Source: Lepidodermella squamata
Lineage: Eukaryota; Gastrotricha
Assembly: GCA_047495785.1 (NCBI GenBank)
Contig: JBLDXI010000017.1
Location: forward strand, 2,542,001-2,606,000
Length of the DNA: 64,000 nucleotides
Direction of reading: 5' to 3'
Both the position numbers and the translations under genes were made by a program. The notes below the pieces were generated by a model that did no database searches, was not told the origin of the DNA, and saw nothing but the letters and a program-made list of their open reading frames with translations. Below, one piece after another: positions 56,138 through 64,000 of the stretch (its first letter is position 1; the number at the start of each line of letters is the position of its first letter).

Positions 56138-56677
56138 CTGAAAACTACCAGACTCTAAGAAATCATTCTCGTCTAGGAACTTTTTGTTTCCATTAGGTAT
56201 CGGCGCATTGTTCACTGGAAACTAGATCAGTAGCCACATTGTTATATAAGTATTTTACTTGCGGAACTCAGTCGGCCATTTCGCCAACTACTACGAAGTC
56301 GCAGTGCATTTGACAGTCATAAGGCTGCCAATCTATTCAAGTTGATATAGTCTCGTCGCTACGAAAACAATTCCCGTGTCTTGTGAACAATGGCGGGTAA
56401 AATGCTGCACATCATCTTACTAAAAGACAGCGACGATTACACGAAAACAGCTGCTGTTTTTTATTATTCTCTTTATTTTCTCCTTCTAGCAAGCAAATTC
56501 ATTTGTTCAAATATTCAATGGCCCAGTCACCGCTGTTTTTTCAAGCTTTTATTTCACAATTACAACTCTTCAAGCATCATAATAAAAGTATTCGTTGAAA
56601 GACTATTATATCGATAGAGCGATAAAACAAAGAAAAATATGGAATCGATTTAATTCAAATAATCGGTGTCTCAACTT
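56138..56677. other. Spacer between B2 and PIKfyve-B
   Basis: Holds the promoter or upstream region of the B2-A2 cassette and the PIKfyve-B 3' UTR. A short out-of-frame ATG reading frame (about 56208 downward) precedes the B2 start. The plus-strand frame at 56390-56617 is unrecognised and not called. Confidence 0.4.
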
Positions 56678-59600
56678 CTAGCTCTGGGATGCAAGTCTCA
56701 GGTTGTGGGTTTCGTACGCTAGCCAGTGATCCGGAACCTCTAGGAAGAAGTGCCGCATAGCCGAGAGGAATCTATCGCGGTACTTGCCGGGGTAAAGAAT
56801 AGTCGGCGCTTTGCCCTGCCCGCCGAGCAGGCCCGTTGTCTTGACAATATACTCCAGTTTTTTGTCGAAAGTAAACGTTCGAAGGTAGTCGATGATGCCG
56901 ACGACAATAACCTGCCGTTCTGCGTCGATTCCGACCAGCAGCGAGTAGTCCATCACTGAGTTACGCGCCAAAAACTGCGTGTCGGCTGCAATTGCCTGCA
57001 GCAATAGCTGTTTCGAGTGAGGATGCACGTAGAGGGGATCTTGAAGGCTTCCTATGAATATTTAAAAAAATTAAATTTGAATTTGAAATTTGAAATTTTG
57101 AATTTTTTTAAATATTTTGAAAATTCCTCCTTAAATTTGTAGAGAAAATACTAACGGATGAGGAGATTCTCGTCCATCAAAACCATTTCATAGGGCTGCC
57201 TTTCAGGTGTAGCTTCCGAGGCCTCGGCGTCAGCAGACGGCGTTTGTTGGTGCTGTTTAACGAAGCGGTTTCTTTCGGAGCCTTTCAAATCGAATTTGTC
57301 CGAAATTGTGTAGCACCTGAACAGATCAGTCATAACTATCAAGTCGAATTTCGACGATCGGCCAGTCACTCCGTTATCGAATGATACGTTGAAGGCTCCC
57401 AAAATAGGCACAAGGGCCGAGGGTCTCTATAAATAAAAATTAAAAATCCGCCTTAAAATAATAGCTCTTCTTACGTTTTGTTCGCGAGCTGATCGTATCA
57501 TAGCCGCATATTCAGGGGCGAGTTTGAAAATTGTTTTCAGCTCGTCCTTCGAGACCTGTTTCAAAAGCAGCCGGCCGTCTGTTGTCTTGAAAAACCGAAG
57601 CCCTGATTTCCCGCCAGCCGCAACCCAGGAAATACACCGAGCAAGCGAACGCAGGAAGGACGTTTCCAACCAGTCCCTTACGTCGCTCTCTTCCTGATCT
57701 GCTTTTTCCACGAGAATGGAACGAATTTCAGCAAAAATAGCCGCATGGTAGATGGTGACCGAAAATTTGGTGACGCTTTCTTTACCGACATTAGCATCGG
57801 TCCACGAAATTTTGATGTGAGGATCAATTTCAAGATTCGTCAACTGAGCCTGTGATTGAACTTCTCGAGCCGGTGAATCAGGTTTTATGTTCAAAGGCTG
57901 AGGGGTCAAGTGTCGCGGCGACGGTGTGTTTGTGTTCGAGGCGAAATTTGGCACAGTCGCGCTCGCCTTTGGCTTCGATTTACGCGACAACTGCGGCGAA
58001 GATTGAGCCGAAGAAGGTCGGCTGCCTGACCGTGATCTCGGGGCGATAAAGCGAGCCGAGTCTAAAATTGGCCGTCGGCTTGCGAATTTCGGCCTTACAC
58101 CGCGCAAGGAAATCGTGTCAACAGGGTCAACGGTCGAGCCGAATTCAATCGCACTCGCGTCGTCCTCTGCTTCATCGTCATTAGCCATATTCAAGTTCAT
58201 TGCACTGGCACTTCTAGCACTTAACGTCATCTCCCTAGACCGCGATGGATCATCATTGTCGCTTTCTTCCCCGCTTGAATCTCGAATAATATCAGTCGAA
58301 TCCACATCCATCGCCTGTTTTTCACTAGCGACAGGCGTAGTAGGTTGGTTGGACGCAAATTCCGCCAGCCGGTTCATCAGCGGTAATGAAGGTCGATCAG
58401 GTAACGGAGAACCTATAGCTCGCAGCTGTTTCAACTTCTGGTTGTATTCATCGGTTGACAGGGCGAATGCAATGATAGAACTCGGCTCGTTGTCATAAAC
58501 AGCGACCGGAAATAGGTAAGTTTGGCCTCGAAAAACGTAGTGATAAGTCGGGTCAAACGGAGCTTTCAGCGGCAATTTCAGCTTCGTTTTGAAAATTGGT
58601 TGTTTAAACACCTCAGAATCGGTCAGAAACTCTAGAACCTGTTTACCGATGTGTTTACTCGCGGTTACTGAAGATGCGACCGGCGGCTGCGTTGGCTGAT
58701 TTTGGACCGGGACTGGCAGAGTTTGCATAGCTGCATTAGACGAAACCCGGCCCAGTAAATTGTGCTGCGATTTTTCTGGGGTGTTTTCGGTCAAAACTGG
58801 ATCTTTCGTATCACTCAGGCCTAGGCCAGATTGTTCAATAATCGGTGCGCCGATGGGTATAGGCGAGGTCGGGCCGACGAAAGAAGTCGATAAATAAGTA
58901 GAAGATGGACCCTCAGAGTCGTTGCTTAAAACCGTTGACGATGATTGAGTTCGGAGGAATCGAACCAAATTTTTAAGCCGTTCGTTCCAATCCAGCCACG
59001 ATTGGCTTACATGCTGAAACAGCTCGAACGCGATTTGCTCCGTAGTTCGGACTATCGTCGAGTTGGACGGCCGTTCCCACGCCTGATCAGTCATCGCCAA
59101 GTCCAACGCAGCCATATTCGTAATGAATAATTTTCGCTCGTCCGCCAGGTGTTCCTCTGAATGGGTCATCAAATCTATGGCAGGTTGGGAAATCGAACAA
59201 CCGGGTGAAATCATAAGGTTGTTTTTGCAATTTTCCAAATACATTTGAACCACATCGAGATGCGACAATATCGCTTGGGTCAGTAACTCGTGATCTTTCA
59301 TCAGGGCCGCATGACGGTCTTTGAATTCCAGCGGCAATGTCGGTTCAAGAGAAATAGTTGGCGGGGGAATTACGAGGTCGTGGACGTTGATGTTGGAATA
59401 TTTGACCACAGCGACCAGGCTGTTTTTCGCGAAAAATTGTAAATAATCTTTCACGAAAGAGTGCGAACAAGCCGGGCCTTCTTGCGTGGCTGGCGAGACT
59501 TTGAAGTCGATGCCATAGAATTTCAGGTGCAAATAACATGCCAGGGACATGCCCCAAACGTCTTCGCTAACTTCAGCGAACGGCGTAATTGTTCGACACG

Positions 59601-62600
59601 TTCGACACATGGACCAAGTAATCAACGCATCGGATGAGAATTCGTTCGAAACTTCGCTGTCCTGAGAAACTTCACTCGCACGAGGATTCGCAAGGGCCAG
59701 AATTGAGAGAATAGGTTCGGCGAGGGGGCGCACAACGATTTCGACCCTGCCGTAATTCGAAGCGAAACGGCGCACGTGGTCGACTAATGGAGCCCCGCAG
59801 CCTCTACGTGGGCATATCGTCGTTGGTACGAAGCACTGATTCTCCAAAAACGCACCTAAACTCAAGTCGGAAGGCGCGTGGTAAGGGCATGATACCAATC
59901 GCGGGCCGTCGCAATGCCGATAAGGCGATAATTGGGAGTCGAGCGAGAACGTGCTAGTCAGCACGTGCAGGTATTGGCACTCAAAAATCGACAATGGTTT
60001 CACCCAGGCGCCGCATTTTCTCTCCGAAACAGTTAAATTTCGGCTTTCGGCTTTATTTTCGTCATCCGAAATGTCGAACAAAAAGCCTTGCCGGCGAAAT
60101 TGCGCGAGCAAGGTTTGAACTTGCAACGACTTCAAATCACCAATCAGCGGCGTCGTGAAAAATTTATCGTACGGTTTCGGCACTGATTTTGACACCCACA
60201 TCGGCGGAGATGGGTTTGGAATAGCCAATGGCTGTTTACCAGCTAAATAGCTAGCACTGAATATCGTGAATAACGTAGACTCAAAGTAAATTCTCGATTG
60301 ACTAGCCTCGAAGAGGGCTGATTTTTTCATCGGGTCTGGAAGTTTGATCAAAGGGCTGAGAGATAGTAACCCAGAATTCGCCAAGGTGAAAGCAGCCTCT
60401 AAAGTAGAGTTGCTTTTCAAGGAGGCGGTCGATAAATCAAGGGCTGCCAGAGTTGATGCGCTGGTTTGATGCGACTTTTTCGCTGGGCCGTTTCTCGATG
60501 CAGATTTCGACCGTTTCGACGAGCCTCCGATTCCACTTTGACGTCTCCGGCCAGTCGAAGCGACAGGTTTATTGTCTTCGTCGTCAAAGTAGACGCGACC
60601 AGCGAATTTATCTGTTACGCTATTGTAGGGTGGCGGCAAATCGAACGAAGCCGGATCAGCTCGAGCCGCTAGAAGGTACTGCGATAGCACCAGGCCGTCA
60701 TACGCAACCAAAATCAATTGCTTCAAGATTCGTTTGACCTTGATCAAATCGCTGTAATTGCTGTCTCGAACTAGCAGGGTGCAACCGATCGGGTCGCATC
60801 CGGATAGGCAGAGGAAGGTTTTCTGAAGGCGGGTGTGTAGATGAACGGAGAAGGAAGCGAAAGTACGGCAAGTTCCAAGTCTGAACGAAGACTGCTGTCC
60901 TGAGCTGAGTAGTGAAAGACTATCCACGGTGGAAACGATCGTGGCTCCAGTATATCTCGAAATTTGTTCAAGAATGCGAGGTTTCACGAAAGACGCGGCT
61001 ACAATATCATTGGCTAGCAACAATTTATTAGCCACAGTTGGAATACTGCCGCCACAAAACAGAACTGTTGGTTTTGTACTGACAATTTGCGAGACATTTC
61101 TCTGCATTTGCTCGGTTTCCTGCGGTCCGAAATCAGATTAAAAATTGAAATAAAATCGAAGTAAAATGAGCAAACCTGATGGACAAGAACGTCAAGCGTT
61201 GTCAATTGCTGCGAGTCGCGTTCAAAATCGAGTCCGGTTTGCAGCAATAAAAACCGAGGATTATAGAGCGAAGTCCGCATGCCTCGATGGGACAAGCTTT
61301 TCGTGAAAACCAGCCCGTCTACGTACTCAAAATGCGCCGATAAACTAGAGTCATATATTTTCTTAATTTTCACGCAACGCCTGATATCGAGGGCATCCGG
61401 GTAAGATCGAGGATGCGGTTTGACGATTCGCACGACTTGATAGACGATTTGCAGCAGATTTCGTTGCCACTTCTCCGCGTCAAGTTCGTCGACTGCGAGC
61501 AGGTCAGCGCAAATTCGTGCCAGATGAACTTTATACAGCCTCCTTAAGCTGGCATCTACATCTGTAGCGCGATAAGGCAGAACTTCACTCGGACGCTCTT
61601 TAATCATGAAATTTTTCTGAAGACTCTCGCCAACTGCTGCGTCGACTTGAACATTCATTTGGTTGGTTTTTGTCGCAGTTGCAACAGTAGCAACTCCGAA
61701 AGATGAAGTCCGAGGAAGGTCTTTCGATGAAACAGACGAAGTATTGCGTCTAACACCGGCGGGTGGCGGCTGAAGTTGCATTCTCGACGTTGAGCTGCTA
61801 CCTCTCGACGGTTTGTTTTCAGGCGCATTTTGGTCTGTAGCGATTGGGACGAACCCAGCGGATCTTCCGGGTCGATAATAGGAGGCTAGGGCAAAAACTT
61901 CCCGATTCGTCGATCGTTGTAGAGGTGCAATTATTCCTAGGTCCAGCATAGCTTTTGATATAGCGGCAGCTTGGAAACTGTTCAATTCTTGATCCCTGGT
62001 CATCAGCCATTTCAGTAAGCTTTCGCCGGAGAAACAATGATAGAAAGTTTTCGCCAACGACCTGCGTGTTTCGAACTTCAAACCATTCGGCTGGAATGCT
62101 GATTCGAAAATTCGCTTCAAGTTTGCGAACTGAGGCAAAGCTTCGATGTTTCCACGTGATTCCACGTGGTTCTGGTTGAAGTCATCCTCATCGCCACTTC
62201 CGTATGAATTATCGACTGTTATTTCGTCCAGTGTCATTCTACGATCAACCAGCCGCCTTAACGGATCAAGAATCACACCACTCGAGTCATCAATTATAGA
62301 GGTCGAGTTAGACGGACTTAGAGGTACTATGCTCGTATATGCAGGCGAGTGAGGGACAGCTGCATCGTTGGATATTCTAGGCGAAGGAGCGATTCGGCTC
62401 AAACTTCGATTTAATGCATTGCCTGAAGATCCGGCATTAGAGCTCTGAATATTTTGCACCGAAGACGATGTTTGCATCTGCGTTTGATAAGGCTGATTAG
62501 CCGTCATAGCTGCTCCGGCAACCGTTGCATAGAGAGACGCAATTTTTTGAAGCATTTCGTCAGATAAAGATTCGTAATGCGTTTCTAACAGACTTTTCAG

Positions 62601-63245
62601 CGTATCACGATAGCACACCTCACAGGACCTAAGACCCTCTGAAAAAAATTAACTGAAGATAACTTCATTTATTCGATAGTAGAAGCTACCTCTCGCTCCG
62701 AAGGGTTGCCCTGGAATTCGAAAACTCGAACAAGAATCACAGAAAATTCTGCCACAGAACCGGCAATGATGTCTGCGAAGGAATGTAGTGAACTTCATGG
62801 AGCAGGCATAACAGTGGCGACACGCATCGTCGCTGGCCCATTTCGCATTCAAACCAATCGAAACTGGCGGGTTTTTACCGAAAATCGAAAGGAATTTCTT
62901 CGGTGCCTGGCCTGCGTGAGGATTCGATGCAGTTGGCGCCTGTGAAATGCTGCTAATATCAGAGCTGCTAATAATACTTCCCGTCGGTTCATGACTTGGA
63001 TCGGCATCTGCTTGGGTAGGCTGATTTTTTGTCGCTGAATTCGGAGCTGACAATGGGTCTGATTTTTTCGATGAATCATCACCGCGCCGAAATGCAGAAG
63101 CGACCGCCCCAAATAGTGAGCCTAGCCGGGATGATGAATGCGTATCTGCTTCATCGGGATTTGGAGGAGGCGCGCCAAATGACGTAAACGTATTGGGATC
63201 GAAGTCTACTTCTTGTAACGAAGGTTGCGTATTGGACTGCTTCAT
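56678..63245 (-). CDS. PIKFYVE: PIKfyve/Fab1 phosphatidylinositol-3-phosphate 5-kinase, copy B (complete architecture)
   Basis: Exons 63245-62690, 62638-61176, 61119-57475, 57426-57156 and 57051-56678 give 2102 aa, close to the human protein. Domains in order: FYVE finger from about residue 136 (WASDD, RRHHCR), DEP domain at about 358-442 (FHCFSGESLLKWL-like, at 61869-62123), CCT domain with GGSIPTVANK, Cys-rich middle module (PRRGCG, HVRRFASN), and C-terminal PIPK kinase with AAGGKSG, LLLKQV, FDLKGSERNR, MDYSLLVG and IIDYLRTFTFDKK. This copy keeps the ancestral layout and is the likelier housekeeping enzyme making PI(3,5)P2 on endolysosomes. The ATG is 15 nt after a strong acceptor-like GTTTTTTTGTAG and 172 bp after the stop of a C1GALT1-like gene on the same strand. 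The last intron (57052-57155) is AT-rich with repeated AAATTTGAA units. Copy A, 17.5 kb away, lacks the DEP domain and two of these introns. Confidence 0.93.
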
Positions 63246-63417
63246 CAAATAAACAAAAAATCTACAAAAAAACGCGATTTTAGAACGATTGTATAATGCA
63301 TATATCGTCAGATAAATAATTTTGAGCTTGTGATCAGAAAGCGCCAACATTAGAGTGAAATAGTTAAAATGATAGAAAAATACCGCATCCATGAAAATAC
63401 CAAGATCTCATGTAAAA
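63246..63417 (-). promoter_or_regulatory. 172-bp spacer with candidate trans-splice acceptor before PIKfyve-B
   Basis: GTTTTTTTGTAG (AG at 63262-63263, minus) is a good acceptor 15 nt before the PIKfyve-B ATG. No donor is obvious nearby, so either a 5' UTR intron from farther upstream or a spliced leader would be joined here. Confidence 0.35.
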
Positions 63418-64000
63418 TTAATGTTCCAAAGATGTAGAAGAAACTAATGTTTTTAAATGTGCCGAAACATCGCGCAGCACTTTGTTTGATGACTGCAAAG
63501 ACACGTTGTAGCCGTGATTTCGCATTACTTTGATAAGGCTAAAAGGCGATAATTTTAGCAGGTTTTTGTGTCCATCAGCAGCGTCAAGTTCCTCCCAATA
63601 TTGGCCGTAAGGCCTCGCTCGATACAATAAATAATCCATCACGTACATCTCCTCGGGAGTGGTCTATAAAAATTATCGACAATAACAAAAATTATCCACA
63701 ACATGGATAAAAATTACGTAATGAAAAGATATAGCCGCATCAGAACAACAGCCCGGTCCTTCGGTGTAATTGAATCGATCATGCCCCCATACCCAGTAAT
63801 CTTTCTTCAGACGGCCGATTATCAGATGATCCAAAGGTTTCAGGGGCATGAAGGTATTTCTGCCCAGCGAATCCCGAGTGTCCACCAAGGTGGCTTTAGA
63901 GAACTCGTAGGCTCTGCCCAGCTCAACATCCTCAAGAGCAGACTCCAGCCAGGCCGAATACGACTGCTTATAGCCAACGTCGATCATTTCGTACAAAGCT
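63418..64000 (-). CDS. C1GALT1-like galactosyltransferase, 3' part (runs off the window)
   Basis: Two exons are visible: one entering from the right edge and ending at 63718, and the terminal exon 63663-63418. The visible part carries SALEDVELGRAYE, DTRDSLGRNTFMPLKP, YTEGPGCCSDAAISFHY and, in the last exon, YLLYRARPYGQYW followed by the LSP-containing tail shared with its neighbours. The Glu-Asp pair and CCSD motif are present, so it groups with catalytically competent A-type or canonical T-synthases rather than B-type. The DDD motif lies outside the window. It makes at least five C1GALT1-like genes here, with PIKfyve-B inserted between the fourth and fifth. Confidence 0.85.

Noticed and set aside
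56138-56215. Extended N-terminus of B2 beginning at 56215, and of B1 at 52935
   Set aside because: Both extensions begin with GTG, which is not an expected animal start; the in-frame ATGs at 56137 and 52917 align with each other just before the membrane helix.
1-64000. Bacterial origin or horizontal transfer of any gene, CRISPR arrays, prophage or insertion sequences
   Set aside because: All recognised genes have spliceosomal introns and animal-type sequence. No regular spaced repeats, integrase, transposase or phage genes were seen.

Overview
This is a compact animal nuclear genome window. Most introns are about 45-60 bp with GT-AG ends, intergenic gaps are short, and gene order mixes both strands. 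It encodes metazoan proteins throughout: a Meis/Homothorax homeodomain, core-1 O-glycan galactosyltransferases, sphingomyelin synthase, two PIKfyve kinases and lysosomal alpha-mannosidase. A complete axonemal dynein heavy chain (DNAH6-like) and an ANKEF1 orthologue imply an animal with motile cilia or flagella, which argues against a typical nematode. My best guess is a small-genome invertebrate such as a tardigrade, but the taxon is a low-confidence inference.

Layout. 1-1173 (+): intron and last exon of a Meis-type gene. 2420-3950 (-): CYP2-clan cytochrome P450. 5580-23243 (+): a DNAH6-like dynein that I modelled as 21 exons with all phases closing (about 4704 aa). 23624-26489 (-): ANKEF1 in 8 exons (775 aa). 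27227-28377 (+): cytosolic malate dehydrogenase MDH1-a. 28764-30885 (+): mitochondrial acetyl-CoA synthetase. 32060-33192 (+): a divergent second malate dehydrogenase, MDH1-b. From 33.3 kb to the window end every gene is on the minus strand: PIKfyve-A, MAN2B1-like alpha-mannosidase, a 3-kb gap, sphingomyelin synthase, a small two-helix membrane protein, four C1GALT1-like genes arranged as two B-A cassettes, PIKfyve-B, and the 3' end of a fifth C1GALT1-like gene.

Three families are locally duplicated here (MDH1, PIKfyve, C1GALT1), and in each at least one copy has changed at functionally decisive residues or domains. MDH1-b carries a Gly-Thr-Glu-Arg-Arg cofactor loop where MDH1-a has the NAD-selecting Asp, and a Cys in place of the substrate-selecting Arg. 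PIKfyve-A has lost the DEP domain. The B-type C1GALT1 paralogues have lost the DDD metal site, the GGAG loop and the CCSD motif, yet stay intact and sit directly upstream of a catalytically intact A-type gene. Several closely spaced same-strand pairs (47-79 bp apart) have a splice-acceptor-like sequence just before the downstream ATG, which suggests operons resolved by spliced-leader trans-splicing.

All gene models were made by reading splice sites and frames by eye, without transcript evidence. Multi-exon CDS entries give the whole span, with exon coordinates in the evidence text.
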